A stretch of 64,000 nt of DNA from Chryseobacterium vrystaatense (lineage in GTDB: Bacteria > Bacteroidota > Bacteroidia > Flavobacteriales > Weeksellaceae), in contig NZ_JPRI01000012.1 in assembly GCF_000737765.1 (NCBI RefSeq), positions 310,001-374,000 on the forward strand, given 5' to 3'. The notes beneath the pieces were generated by a model, which was not told the DNA's origin, ran no database searches, and saw nothing but the letters and a program-made list of their open reading frames with translations. This document shows positions 8,698 to 17,800 of the stretch, piece by piece (within the stretch, counting starts at the first letter, position 1; each line of letters begins with the position of its first letter). Made by a program: the position numbers and the translations under genes.

Positions 8698-9621
8698 ATG
8701 CACCTAGAAATCAGACAAGCCAACATAGGCTACGACAAAACTTTAATTTCAAATGCTAATGCAGATCTGAAACTGGGTGACGTATGTCTACTGATTGGAA
8801 ACAATGGTGTCGGAAAAACAACGCTTATCAAATCTGTTTTGCATCAAATTCCTCTGTTAAGCGGAGAAATTTTAATTAATCAAAAAAATATAAAAGACTT
8901 TTCCGTCAAAGAAGTCGCAGAAAACATAGCCGTTGTTTTCTCAAAATCAACTATTCCTCAGCACTACACCGTTGAGGACCTTATTTCATTGGGAAAATAC
9001 ATATACTATCCTTTTTATTTTGAACTTAAAAAAGAAGACAGAAAGGAAGTTGCTCATATTATTGATGAACTGGATCTCAAACAGTACCAACATACCCTGC
9101 TTAAAAACCTTTCGGACGGAAATCTGCAGAAAGCATTTATAGGAAGGGCTATTACGCAAAGCTCCCCGGTAATCATTCTGGATGAACCTACCACTCATCT
9201 AGACGAAAAAAACAAACTGATCATACTAAAAACACTCCGCAGACTGGCTAAAGAGCAGCAGAAAATAATTCTGTTTTCTTCTCACGACTGGAGACTGGCC
9301 AAAGAATTTGCAGATAAAATATGGTATGTAAAGGAGAACATCCTTTTCTCTGGTCTCGTTGAAGACCTATTGCTTCAGCATAATGAACTTACCAATGTTT
9401 CATTATTTCAGGTGAATGAAAATTTCGTCCCCCCATCTATTGATGCTCCACAGGTTCATAAGGAAATGCTGTATTCTTTACTGCAGAAAAATTTCGAAAA
9501 AGACCTGTCTGCCTTCCATTTTGAGTATAAAAACGGCTTTTGGGGAATTCTTAGAGGTACGTCCAAACTACAATATGAATCTTTCGAAGAAATAGTTGAT
9601 TTCGTTAAAAACACGCACTAA
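8698..9621 (+). CDS. ABC transporter ATP-binding protein (FecE-like)
   Basis: Cytoplasmic ATPase of an iron-chelate type importer. Walker A is GNNGVGKTTL (about residue 35); the Q-loop region is FSKSTIPQHYTVEDLI; the signature is LSDGNLQKAFIGRA, a divergent LSGGQ; Walker B is VIILDEPTTHLD; the switch histidine is in SSHDWRLA. About 70 residues after the ATPase core form a C-terminal extension without an assigned domain. It follows the FecCD permease and should energise it. Confidence 0.88.
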   Translation: MHLEIRQANIGYDKTLISNANADLKLGDVCLLIGNNGVGKTTLIKSVLHQIPLLSGEILINQKNIKDFSVKEVAENIAVVFSKSTIPQHYTVEDLISLGKYIYYPFYFELKKEDRKEVAHIIDELDLKQYQHTLLKNLSDGNLQKAFIGRAITQSSPVIILDEPTTHLDEKNKLIILKTLRRLAKEQQKIILFSSHDWRLAKEFADKIWYVKENILFSGLVEDLLLQHNELTNVSLFQVNENFVPPSIDAPQVHKEMLYSLLQKNFEKDLSAFHFEYKNGFWGILRGTSKLQYESFEEIVDFVKNTH

Positions 9622-9647
9622 TACCTCGTTTATATTAAATATTTCAC

Positions 9648-9667
9648 ATACTATGCATGCATAGTAT
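9648..9667. promoter_or_regulatory. Perfect 20-bp palindromic operator (distal)
   Basis: ATACTATGCA followed by its exact complement TGCATAGTAT. It lies 27 bases after the ABC ATPase stop and 117 bases upstream of the marR start. A near-identical copy is centred 83 bases downstream, about eight helical turns, suggesting two bound regulator dimers on the same DNA face. Confidence 0.8.
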
Positions 9668-9730
9668 TATGCTAATCATACAATTTAATCTGTTTACTAT
9701 CAGCTTATTAACAAAATTTAACGTTAATAA

Positions 9731-9762
9731 ATACTATGCATGCATAATATTTACTAAATTTG
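9731..9762 (+). promoter_or_regulatory. Proximal operator and -7 element of the marR-fad operon
   Basis: ATACTATGCA TGCATAATAT at 9731-9750 is the second copy of the palindrome, with one changed pair. It is followed by TAAATTTG at 9755-9762, a perfect TAnnTTTG -7 element. The operator occupies the spacer and -33 zone, the position expected of a repressor site. The marR start codon at 9784 is 21 bases further on, which fits autoregulation by the MarR protein. Confidence 0.75.
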
Positions 9763-9783
9763 GGTAACACCATTCGTACTTAA

Positions 9784-10239
9784 ATGATGGATAATAATAG
9801 AGAAAAAATAGAAAACGTAGATTTAGTTTTAAAACAGACCTGGCTGGCTGTTTCTAAAATGTACACGGAACTTGCTCAAGAGCATGATTCTACAGCAGTG
9901 CAAGCCCTCACCCTTCTTAAAATTGATCCTAAAGAAGGTACCCGAAGTACCAATCTGGGACCGAAAATGGCTATCGAACCCACCTCTTTGACCAGAATTA
10001 TCAAACTTCTGGAAGACAATGGATATATCTATAAAGAAAAGACCACTGCCGACAAAAGGGAGGTAATCATTAAACTTACCGATAAAGGTTTGAATTCAAG
10101 GAATATGTCGAAAGAAGTGGTGGTCAATTTTAACAAGAAAGTGATGGAAAAGATCGCTCCTGAGAAAATTGAAACCTTCAAGGAGGTCATGTCCGAAATC
10201 ATGAAAATCGCAAACGAATTATTAAACAACAGAAAATAA
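9784..10239 (+). CDS. MarR-family transcriptional regulator
   Basis: A 151-residue winged-helix repressor that should bind DNA as a dimer and release it on binding a ligand, probably an acyl-CoA or fatty acid given its neighbours. The helix-turn-helix lies around LGPKMAIEPTSLTRIIKLLE (residues about 58-78). The beta-wing is GYIYKEKTTADKREVIIKLT with the conserved DKR. The C-terminal helices form the dimer interface. It is the first gene of the fad set, and two matching palindromes precede it. An alternative ATG one codon later (9787) is equally possible. Confidence 0.88.
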   Translation: MMDNNREKIENVDLVLKQTWLAVSKMYTELAQEHDSTAVQALTLLKIDPKEGTRSTNLGPKMAIEPTSLTRIIKLLEDNGYIYKEKTTADKREVIIKLTDKGLNSRNMSKEVVVNFNKKVMEKIAPEKIETFKEVMSEIMKIANELLNNRK

Positions 10240-10294
10240 ATGATCATGAAGCCCCAGGGTTTCATATGATTTTAGAAATAATAAAAATTTACAT

Positions 10295-12688
10295 ATGAAA
10301 AGAAGAATCAAACATGTAACGGTTCTTGGTTCAGGAATTATGGGAAGCGGTATTGCAGCACATTTCGCCAACATCGGTGTCGAAGTGTCTCTTTTGGATA
10401 TCGTTCCTTTTGAACTGACAGAAGCTGAACAGAAAAAAGGTTTGACCAAAGATGACAAAGCAGTAAGAAACAGAATTGCTTCTGAAAACTTTGAAAAACT
10501 GAAAAAAGCAAGTCCTGCCCTTCTCTATTCTCCTAAATTTGCAGATAGAATTAAAGTAGGGAATTTCGATGATGACCTTCAAAAAATCAAAAATACAGAC
10601 TGGATCATTGAAGTAGTTGTAGAAAAACTTGACATTAAGAAATCTGTTTATGAAAAAATTGAACAGTTCAGAAAGCCGGGAACATTAATTTCTTCCAATA
10701 CATCAGGAATTCCTATTCATTTTCTAATTGAAGGAAGAAGTGATGACTTCAAAAAATATTTTGCGGGAACGCATTTCTTCAACCCGGTCAGATACCTTCC
10801 TCTTTTAGAGATCATTCCTACTCCTGATACTCTTCCGGAAGTAGTTGAGTTTTATATGAATTATGGTGCTAAATTTTTAGGAAAAACTACAGTTTTAGCA
10901 AAAGATACTCCGGCATTCATTGCCAACAGAATCGGAGTGTTCTCCATGATGGATCTTCTTCACAACGTACAGAAATTAGGATTAACGGTTTCTGAGGTTG
11001 ATAAATTAACAGGTCCAGTGATTGGACGTCCTAAATCCGCGACATTCAGAACTGCTGATGTGGTAGGTCTTGACACTTTAGTTATGGTTGCCAACGGCGT
11101 ACGCCAAAGCGGTGCTGAAGCCAATAATTTCAATGATGTATTTGCTCTTCCAAGCTATATCCAGACCATGATGGATAATAAATGGCTGGGTTCTAAAACA
11201 GAGCAGGGTTTCTATAAAAAAGTGAAAAATGTAGAAGGAAAATCTGAAATTCATTCTTTAAATCTTGATACATTAGAGTACGAACTTCAAGGGAAATCAT
11301 CATTCCCTACTTTAGAATTAACTAAAAACATCGACAAACCAATTGACAGATTTAAAGTTTTAATTGGTGGTAAAGATAAAGCCGGAGAATTATATAGAAA
11401 ATCGTTAGGTGCATTATTCGCTTACGTTTCTCATAAAGTTCCCGAAATCTCAGACGAGGTTTACAAAATAGACGATGCTATGAGAGCAGGTTTCGGATGG
11501 GAAAACGGTCCATTTGAAATCTGGGATGCTGTAGGCGTTCAAAAAGGTATTGAATTAGCTAAAGATGCAGGCTATGAAGTTTCAGACTGGGTCAAAAATG
11601 TAGAAACTTTCTATAAAGTAAACGATGAAGGACAAAGTATCTTTGTTGATAAAAACTCAGGAGAATACAATAAAATTCCGGGTCAGGATGCTTTCATTAT
11701 TTTAGATAATATCAGAAAGAACAAAACGCTATGGAGCAATTCAGGAGCATCTATTGAAGATCTTGGGGATGGTATCATCAACTTTGAGATCCGTTCAAAA
11801 ATGAATTCTCTCGGAGGAGAAGTTCTTGACGGATTAAACAGAGCTATTGATTTAGCGGAAAAAGAATACGACGGACTGGTTGTTGGAAACCAGGGAACTA
11901 ATTTCTCTGTAGGTGCAAACCTTGCAATGATCCTTATGATGGCCATCGAGCAGGACTGGGATGATCTGAATATGGCTATTGCCTATTTCCAGAAATCTAT
12001 GATGAGAGTACGTTACTCCTCTATTCCTGTTGTAGTTGCTCCTCACGGAATGACCCTTGGTGGTGGTTGCGAAATGACCATGCACGCAGACAGAGTTGTA
12101 GCAGCAGCCGAAACTTATATAGGATTGGTAGAAACAGGAGTTGGCGTTATTCCCGGAGGTGGAGGAACAAAAGAACTTACCTTAAGAACTTCAAGAGAGT
12201 TCCACAGCGACGACGTTAAAAATAACAGACTTCGTGAAGCTTTCATGAATATCGCAATGGGTAAAGTAGCTACTTCTGCATACGAAGCCTATGACATGGG
12301 AATTCTTGAAAAAGGAAAAGATATCGTTTCTGTCAGCAAACACAGACAGATCGCTGAAGCTAAAAAAGTAGCCAAACTACTGGCTGAACAAGGGTATACA
12401 CAACCGATCGAACAGAAAGTAAAAGTTCTTGGTAAAGATGCTTTAGGAATGTTCTACGTAGGAACAGATCAGATGCTTACCGGAAACTTCATTTCTGCAC
12501 ATGACAAGAAAATTGCAGACAAATTAGCTAACGTAATGGTCGGCGGAAACCTTTCTGAACCCACCGTAGTTACCGAGCAATACCTGTTGAATCTTGAAAG
12601 AGAAACATTCTTACAACTTTGCGGTGAAAGAAAAACCCTGGAAAGAATTCAGTATATGTTGCAGAATGGTAAGCCACTTAGGAATTAG
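10295..12688 (+). CDS. 3-hydroxyacyl-CoA dehydrogenase / enoyl-CoA hydratase fusion
   Basis: A bifunctional beta-oxidation enzyme of 797 residues performing hydration of enoyl-CoA and NAD-dependent oxidation of 3-hydroxyacyl-CoA. The dehydrogenase comes first: NAD-binding GSGIMGSGIAAHFA near residue 12, catalytic motif GTHFFNPVRYLPLLEI, and a second C-terminal dehydrogenase module around residues 340-440. The crotonase domain follows, with oxyanion-hole segments NFSVGANL and GMTLGGGCEM and the acidic residue in GLVETGVG. This order is the reverse of E. coli FadB/FadJ and resembles B. subtilis FadN. The 55-bp gap after marR contains a short imperfect hairpin (10246-10265). Confidence 0.9.
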   Translation: MKRRIKHVTVLGSGIMGSGIAAHFANIGVEVSLLDIVPFELTEAEQKKGLTKDDKAVRNRIASENFEKLKKASPALLYSPKFADRIKVGNFDDDLQKIKNTDWIIEVVVEKLDIKKSVYEKIEQFRKPGTLISSNTSGIPIHFLIEGRSDDFKKYFAGTHFFNPVRYLPLLEIIPTPDTLPEVVEFYMNYGAKFLGKTTVLAKDTPAFIANRIGVFSMMDLLHNVQKLGLTVSEVDKLTGPVIGRPKSATFRTADVVGLDTLVMVANGVRQSGAEANNFNDVFALPSYIQTMMDNKWLGSKTEQGFYKKVKNVEGKSEIHSLNLDTLEYELQGKSSFPTLELTKNIDKPIDRFKVLIGGKDKAGELYRKSLGALFAYVSHKVPEISDEVYKIDDAMRAGFGWENGPFEIWDAVGVQKGIELAKDAGYEVSDWVKNVETFYKVNDEGQSIFVDKNSGEYNKIPGQDAFIILDNIRKNKTLWSNSGASIEDLGDGIINFEIRSKMNSLGGEVLDGLNRAIDLAEKEYDGLVVGNQGTNFSVGANLAMILMMAIEQDWDDLNMAIAYFQKSMMRVRYSSIPVVVAPHGMTLGGGCEMTMHADRVVAAAETYIGLVETGVGVIPGGGGTKELTLRTSREFHSDDVKNNRLREAFMNIAMGKVATSAYEAYDMGILEKGKDIVSVSKHRQIAEAKKVAKLLAEQGYTQPIEQKVKVLGKDALGMFYVGTDQMLTGNFISAHDKKIADKLANVMVGGNLSEPTVVTEQYLLNLERETFLQLCGERKTLERIQYMLQNGKPLRN

Positions 12689-13114
12689 AAGTTAGATATT
12701 AGATATTAGAATTTAGAATGAAAGCGCATAGATTACACGATCTGCTTATTTGGAAAAAATCAATGACATTAGTGAAGGACATCTATCTTATGACAGAAAA
12801 TCTTCCTGCTGATGAAAAGTTTGGACTTATTTCTCAAATCAGAAGATGTGCGATTTCAATTCCTTCTAATATTGCTGAAGGTGCCGGAAGAAATAACATG
12901 AAAGAATTTTATCAATTTTTAGGGATCGCCACTGGTTCTTGCTATGAACTTGAAACACAACTGATCCTTTTGGTTGAATTAAATTTTCAAAATGAAACAG
13001 ACATCACACCTTTGTTAAATAATCTAAATGAAATTCAAAAGATGATTTACAAGTTTAAAACCAATTTAATAAACGGTTAGAATCTAACTTCTAGCCTCTA
13101 ATTTCTAACTTCTA
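12686..13114. repeat. Inverted repeats enclosing the four-helix-bundle gene
   Basis: The left arm (12686-12718) begins with TAGAAGTTAGA, and the right arm (13083-13114) ends with its exact complement TCTAACTTCTA (13104-13114). Over 34 positions, 27 are complementary, in four uninterrupted blocks of 11, 6, 5 and 5. The left arm starts at the stop codon of the upstream gene and the right arm ends 4 bases before the thiolase ATG. The whole 4HB gene is therefore looped out between the arms. Confidence 0.75.
12718..13080 (+). CDS. Four helix bundle protein (23S rRNA intervening-sequence S23 family)
   Basis: A 120-residue, largely helical protein matching the S23/IVP family first found as ORFs inside intervening sequences of 23S rRNA. 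Diagnostic segments are HRLHDLLIWKKSMTLVKDIY at the N-terminus, then FGLISQIRRCAISIPSNIAEG, and FYQFLGIATGSCYELETQL. Family members form homopentameric four-helix bundles of unknown function. It sits between two beta-oxidation genes, enclosed by inverted repeats, and has no evident metabolic link to them, so it looks like an inserted element. The ATG at 12718 is immediately after the left arm. Confidence 0.88.
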   Translation: MKAHRLHDLLIWKKSMTLVKDIYLMTENLPADEKFGLISQIRRCAISIPSNIAEGAGRNNMKEFYQFLGIATGSCYELETQLILLVELNFQNETDITPLLNNLNEIQKMIYKFKTNLING

Positions 13115-13118
13115 TACA

Positions 13119-14297
13119 ATGAAACAAGCATATATAGTAAAGGGTTTCAGAACTGCCGTAGGAAAAGCTCCAAAAGGAAGTTTAAGATTTACAAGACCCG
13201 ACGTGATGGCCGCTACAGTTATTGAAAAATTAATGGCTGAGCTCCCTCAATTAGATAAAAACAGAATCGATGACCTTATCGTAGGAAACGCAATGCCGGA
13301 AGCTGAACAGGGCCTAAACGTAGCCCGTTTAATTTCTTTAATGGGATTGAATACGGATAAAGTTCCGGGAGTTACCGTAAACAGATATTGTGCATCAGGA
13401 AGTGAGGCTATTGCGATCGCTTCTGCAAAAATACAGGCTGGAATGGCGGACTGCATTATCGCAGGAGGTACAGAATCTATGTCTTACATCCCAATGGGTG
13501 GTTACAAGCCGGTTCCTGAAACGGAAATCGCTAAAACAAACCCTGACTATTACTGGGGAATGGGTTACACTGCTGAGGAAGTAGCCAAACAGTATAATAT
13601 TACAAGAGAAGAACAGGATCAGTTTGCCTATGAATCGCATATGAAAGCTTTAAAAGCTAATGCAGAAGGAAAATTTGCCAATCAGATCGTTTCGATTCCT
13701 GTAGAATATAATTTCCTGGATGAAAACCAGAAAATGCAGTCTAAAAAGTTCGATTTCTCTATTGACGAAGGTCCGAGAAAAGACACTTCTTTAGAAGGTT
13801 TGGCTAAGCTTAGACCTGTATTTGCAAACGGAGGAAGCGTTACTGCCGGTAACTCATCTCAAATGAGTGATGGAGCTGCTTTCGTTATGGTGATGAGTGA
13901 AGAAATGGTTAAAGAATTAGGTCTTGAACCTGAAGCAAGATTAGTAGCATACGCTGCTGCAGGTCTTGAACCGAGAATTATGGGTATGGGTCCGATCTAT
14001 GCTATCCCAAAAGCTCTGAAACAGGCTGGTCTTGAATTAAAAGATATTGAATTAATAGAATTAAACGAAGCATTTGCATCACAATCCGTAGCCATCAAAA
14101 AAGAATTGGGCTTAAATCCGGATATTCTTAATGTCAACGGAGGGGCCATTGCTCTTGGCCACCCGCTTGGATGTACCGGAACAAAATTAACGGTTCAGCT
14201 TCTAGACGAAATGAGAAGACGCGGCAATAAGTATGGTATGGTATCAATGTGCGTTGGTACCGGACAGGGAGCTGCAAGTATTTTCGAACTGCTTTAA
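13119..14297 (+). CDS. fadA: Acetyl-CoA C-acyltransferase (3-ketoacyl-CoA thiolase)
   Basis: A 392-residue thiolase performing the last step of beta-oxidation. The nucleophilic cysteine is in VNRYCASGSEA (Cys91), the general base is in ALGHPLGCTG (His348), and the second active cysteine is in CVGTGQGA (Cys378). The N-terminal RTAVGKAPKGSLRFTRPDVM is typical of the FadA/FadI group. It completes the pathway with the upstream dehydrogenase/hydratase and the downstream acyl-CoA dehydrogenase. Confidence 0.92.
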   Translation: MKQAYIVKGFRTAVGKAPKGSLRFTRPDVMAATVIEKLMAELPQLDKNRIDDLIVGNAMPEAEQGLNVARLISLMGLNTDKVPGVTVNRYCASGSEAIAIASAKIQAGMADCIIAGGTESMSYIPMGGYKPVPETEIAKTNPDYYWGMGYTAEEVAKQYNITREEQDQFAYESHMKALKANAEGKFANQIVSIPVEYNFLDENQKMQSKKFDFSIDEGPRKDTSLEGLAKLRPVFANGGSVTAGNSSQMSDGAAFVMVMSEEMVKELGLEPEARLVAYAAAGLEPRIMGMGPIYAIPKALKQAGLELKDIELIELNEAFASQSVAIKKELGLNPDILNVNGGAIALGHPLGCTGTKLTVQLLDEMRRRGNKYGMVSMCVGTGQGAASIFELL

Positions 14298-14309
14298 TTG
14301 TATAATGTC

Positions 14310-14400
14310 GGCTGTACAATGTATAAAGTATTAAAGACGTACAGCTGATATTACAAAGAAAAAGTACAGTATATGTCATACTTTTTACTTTGTACAATAT
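14310..14400. repeat. Imperfect intergenic stem-loops between thiolase and acyl-CoA dehydrogenase genes
   Basis: Two nested-style inverted repeats: GCTGTAC (about 14311-14317) with GTACAGC (14339-14345), and ATATTACAAAGAAAAAGTA (14348-14366) with an imperfect complement at 14379-14400. They occupy most of the 138-bp gap inside the operon and could tune expression of the last gene by transcript processing. No clean T-run follows. Confidence 0.5.
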
Positions 14401-14435
14401 ACTTTTTACAAAAAAATAAATAAACAAAAAAACAT

Positions 14436-16202
14436 ATGGCAACACTAAAGGGAGGTGAATTCCTCATCAAGGAAATTCCTGCAAATGATATTTTCACTCT
14501 TGAAGAATTGAGTGAAGAACAAAAAATGCTTCGTGATTCTGCTAAAGAATTCATTGACAGAGAAGTAATCCCTCAGAAGGAAAGATTTGAGAAAAAAGAT
14601 TATGCTCTAACTGAAGAAAAGATGCGTCAGTTGGGGGAAATGGGACTTTTAGGAGTTGCTGTTCCTGAGGAATATGGCGGTCTTGGAATGGGCTTTGTCA
14701 ATACAATGCTTGCATGTGATTACTGCTCAGGAGCGAATGGCTCTCTGGCAACTGCTTATGGTGCCCACACCGGAATCGGAACCCTTCCTATCCTATTGTA
14801 TGGTACGGAAGAACAAAAGAAAAAATACCTTCCGGATCTGGCTACAGGTACAAAATTCGGAGCATACTGTCTTACTGAACCGGATGCCGGTTCTGATGCG
14901 AACTCCGGAAAAACAAGAGCAAAACTTTCCGAAGACGGAAAACATTATATCATCAACGGGCAAAAAATGTGGATCTCCAACGCAGGTTTTGCGGAAATCT
15001 TCATTGTCTTTGCTAAAATTGATGATGATAAAAATATTACAGGTTTCATCGTAGAAAAAGAAGGTACTGAAGGACTTTCTTTCGGTGAAGAAGAACATAA
15101 ATTAGGAATCCGCTCGTCTTCTACAAGACAGGTGTTCTTTAATGATATGAAGGTTCCTGCTGAAAATCTTTTAGGTGAAAGAAACAACGGTTTCAAAATC
15201 GCATTGAATGCGTTGAATGTTGGAAGAATTAAATTAGCGGCTGCCAATCTGGACGGACAGAGAAGAATCTTAAACCATTCTCTTCAATATTCCAACGAGA
15301 GAAAACAGTTTGGTGTTTCCATATCAACTTTCGGAGCTATCAGAAAGAAACTGGCAGAAATGGCTACCGGAATTTTCGTTGCTGAAGCGGGTTCTTACAG
15401 AGCGGCAAAAGATGTTGAAGATAAAACCAATGAATTGGTTGCCGGTGGAATGAATCACCAGCAGGCGGAACTGAAAGGTGTTGAAGAATTTGCTGTGGAA
15501 GCATCAATTCTAAAAGTTTTCGTTTCAGACTTAACGCAACATACTGCTGACGAAGGAATTCAGGTATACGGAGGTATGGGCTTCTCTGAAGATATGCCAA
15601 TGGAAGCTGCTTGGAGAGATTCAAGAATTGCAAGAATCTACGAAGGAACTAATGAGATCAACAGATTACTAGCGGTAGGAATGTTGATTAAAAGAGCAAT
15701 GAAAGGAGAATTAGATCTACTTTCTCCTGCAATGGCTATCAGCAAAGAATTAATGGGAATTCCATCGTTTGATGTTCCTGACTATTCAGAATTCATGAGC
15801 GAAGAGAAAGGAATTATCGCGAACCTTAAAAAAGTATTTCTTATGGTTTCCGGAGCTGCCCTTCAAAAATTCATGATGGATATTGAAAAACAGCAGCACT
15901 TACTGCTCAATGCTTCTGAAATTCTTAATCAACTGTATATGGCAGAATCTGCGATATTAAGAGCTGAGAAACACTTCTCTGCTGATTCTGTAGAGGCAGC
16001 AATGGCACAGCTTAACTTATACAAAGCTGTTGAAAAGATCATCGCAGCTGCCAAGGAAGGAATTATTTCTTTCGCTGAGGGAGATGAACAGAGAATGATG
16101 CTTTCAGGTCTGAGAAGATTCACAAAGTATACAAATCATCCTAATGTAGTGGCTTTAACTGAAAAGGTTGCCGCTCACTATATTGCCAAAGGAAATTACT
16201 AA
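14436..16202 (+). CDS. Acyl-CoA dehydrogenase (long form)
   Basis: An FAD-dependent acyl-CoA dehydrogenase of 588 residues catalysing the first step of beta-oxidation. N-terminal helical domain (about 25-140), then the FAD/substrate signature YCLTEPDAGSDA, KMWISNAGFAEIF, and the C-terminal domain with QVYGGMGFSEDMPME and RIARIYEGTNEINR. The glutamate in YEGTNE is the expected catalytic base. About 190 extra residues after the core form a C-terminal helical extension as in very-long-chain enzymes and the usual Bacteroidota version. It is the last gene of the fad set. Confidence 0.9.
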   Translation: MATLKGGEFLIKEIPANDIFTLEELSEEQKMLRDSAKEFIDREVIPQKERFEKKDYALTEEKMRQLGEMGLLGVAVPEEYGGLGMGFVNTMLACDYCSGANGSLATAYGAHTGIGTLPILLYGTEEQKKKYLPDLATGTKFGAYCLTEPDAGSDANSGKTRAKLSEDGKHYIINGQKMWISNAGFAEIFIVFAKIDDDKNITGFIVEKEGTEGLSFGEEEHKLGIRSSSTRQVFFNDMKVPAENLLGERNNGFKIALNALNVGRIKLAAANLDGQRRILNHSLQYSNERKQFGVSISTFGAIRKKLAEMATGIFVAEAGSYRAAKDVEDKTNELVAGGMNHQQAELKGVEEFAVEASILKVFVSDLTQHTADEGIQVYGGMGFSEDMPMEAAWRDSRIARIYEGTNEINRLLAVGMLIKRAMKGELDLLSPAMAISKELMGIPSFDVPDYSEFMSEEKGIIANLKKVFLMVSGAALQKFMMDIEKQQHLLLNASEILNQLYMAESAILRAEKHFSADSVEAAMAQLNLYKAVEKIIAAAKEGIISFAEGDEQRMMLSGLRRFTKYTNHPNVVALTEKVAAHYIAKGNY

Positions 16203-16225
16203 ATATCTGTTTGACATATAAAAGT

Positions 16226-16251
16226 AAACGCTCCAAGTTTTTGGAGCGTTT
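16226..16251 (+). terminator. Terminator of the fad operon
   Basis: Perfect 11-bp inverted repeat AAACGCTCCAA (16226-16236) / TTGGAGCGTTT (16241-16251) with a GTTT loop, followed by TCTT. It lies 24 bases after the acyl-CoA dehydrogenase stop and may also serve the convergent DUF805 gene. Confidence 0.88.
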
Positions 16252-16284
16252 CTTATATTAATATGGATTTTAATTCTTTTGGAA

Positions 16285-16689
16285 TTATATCTGCTTTTGT
16301 CCAATTTCATTGATTTCATTGAAATTTTCTTTAGGATTTACACCGTATTCGTTAGATCCCGGAGTTCCTTCTGTTGCTAAAATTACAATCAGCCAAATAG
16401 CTCCAACAATTGGAATCAAAGATATAAAAAACCACCATCCGCTTTTATCAACATCATGTAATCTTCTAACCAGAACAGCCAATCCCGGAATAAAAGTAGC
16501 TAATCCGTAAATCAAATAAATAAATCCATAAGGGATTTGCTCGTTAAATTTCAATCCTAAAAGATTGTCTAATAACGCAGCGATAAATGCGAAGATCATA
16601 TTAAACAATATGTACATCCAGTATTCGGTTCTTCTGGCTCTTCCTGAAAAATCAGCATACTGTTTTAATACCTTTAAGTACCATTTCAT
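16285..16689 (-). CDS. DUF805 family membrane protein
   Basis: A 134-residue inner-membrane protein. The N-terminus WYLKVLKQYADFSGRARRTE with YWMYILF is the DUF805 signature. Three to four hydrophobic helices follow, with the conserved VRRLHDVDKSGWWFFI motif. The family is widespread, often in stress or phage contexts, and has no known biochemical role. It stands alone between convergent and co-directional neighbours. Confidence 0.87.
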   Translation of the reverse strand: MKWYLKVLKQYADFSGRARRTEYWMYILFNMIFAFIAALLDNLLGLKFNEQIPYGFIYLIYGLATFIPGLAVLVRRLHDVDKSGWWFFISLIPIVGAIWLIVILATEGTPGSNEYGVNPKENFNEINEIGQKQI

Positions 16690-16801
16690 AGTTTTTGTTT
16701 TTTTGTTAGGGCCAAAAATAGAGATTTTTTTCAGATTTCCAACTGCTTTTATTTTTTAATCGTTACAGGGTTATTTTCTGTAAAATATTCAACAAAGCAT
16801 C

Positions 16802-17593
16802 CTAATTCTGCACTTCCTCCCGATAATCTATAAAAATATTCTGATAATCTTTTAAACTTGCTTTTCCAGATTTGATGATTTTTCCGTTCTTATAAATACT
16901 GTAATCATCCTTTTCATTATTTTTTGGATTTTTAAAGTCCAAAATAATTCCATCTTTTATTTTCCCTGAAGAATCTGTTTGTAAGGAAGCTAAAGCATCA
17001 GGTGCGAATTTTTCAGCGTATTTTCCAGAGTAAATTTTTAAAAGCGAATCTTCCTGAGTGAAAAAATCACCGATATTATTGAATATATCACCCAGATTAC
17101 TCAAATCTGAACGAATATCCAATCTGTAAAAAAGCTTATAGGTTTTATCCGGATTATCATCTGCTACATGATCATAATTTGTATACACAATAGTACTATT
17201 AACAATGTTGCTTGAAATAGAAGTGAAAATCTTGGCATTTTTGGGTAAATTATTTATGTCAAAATCAATACCTTCTGTTATGATGACTGGCTTATTTTTG
17301 TACAGAAAAGTTCTGACTTGTTTTTTATTTTTCAGTTCAATCTTAATTAATGAATTTTTATCTTGTGCATTTGATATGATTACAGCATTCTTCGTTTGAG
17401 AAAACAGCAAAGCATTTCCATAATTTACCGCTGCCATCGTTACAACCATACTGTCCAGTTTTCCGTTTTTATACTTTTTGAAAGTACTTCCTCCTTCAAT
17501 TTTTGTTTCTACAAAACCAGAAGCATCCGTGTTTTGACCAGAAACAAACATAGAAAATATAAAAACATTAAAAAAAACAAGAATATTTTTCAT
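16802..17593 (-). CDS. Hypothetical secreted protein
   Basis: A 263-residue protein with an N-terminal signal peptide (ILVFFNVFIFSMFVSG then QNTDA). The mature part is polar, with a KKYKNGKLDSMVV segment suggestive of MORN-like or beta-repeat proteins, and a C-terminal IYKNGKIIKSGKASL. No catalytic motif or known domain was recognised. It is monocistronic, with 112 bp to the DUF805 gene downstream. Expected location is the periplasm. Confidence 0.65.
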   Translation of the reverse strand: MKNILVFFNVFIFSMFVSGQNTDASGFVETKIEGGSTFKKYKNGKLDSMVVTMAAVNYGNALLFSQTKNAVIISNAQDKNSLIKIELKNKKQVRTFLYKNKPVIITEGIDFDINNLPKNAKIFTSISSNIVNSTIVYTNYDHVADDNPDKTYKLFYRLDIRSDLSNLGDIFNNIGDFFTQEDSLLKIYSGKYAEKFAPDALASLQTDSSGKIKDGIILDFKNPKNNEKDDYSIYKNGKIIKSGKASLKDYQNIFIDYREEVQN

Positions 17594-17800
17594 TTTAAAT
17601 AGTTAAGTATAGCTAAGTTAAGCAATAAAAGTTCTGATCCCGATATATCTTTTCTCATCAAACGCAGCAGTAATAATAGAAAAAGTTTTTCATCCCTAAA
17701 GCGTTTTTTACTTTCCATATTTTTTTTTAATTTTAATAAAAATTCAGACTGATAATTTATCATTAAAAACTACAACCATCAAATTCAAAATAAAAAAACT

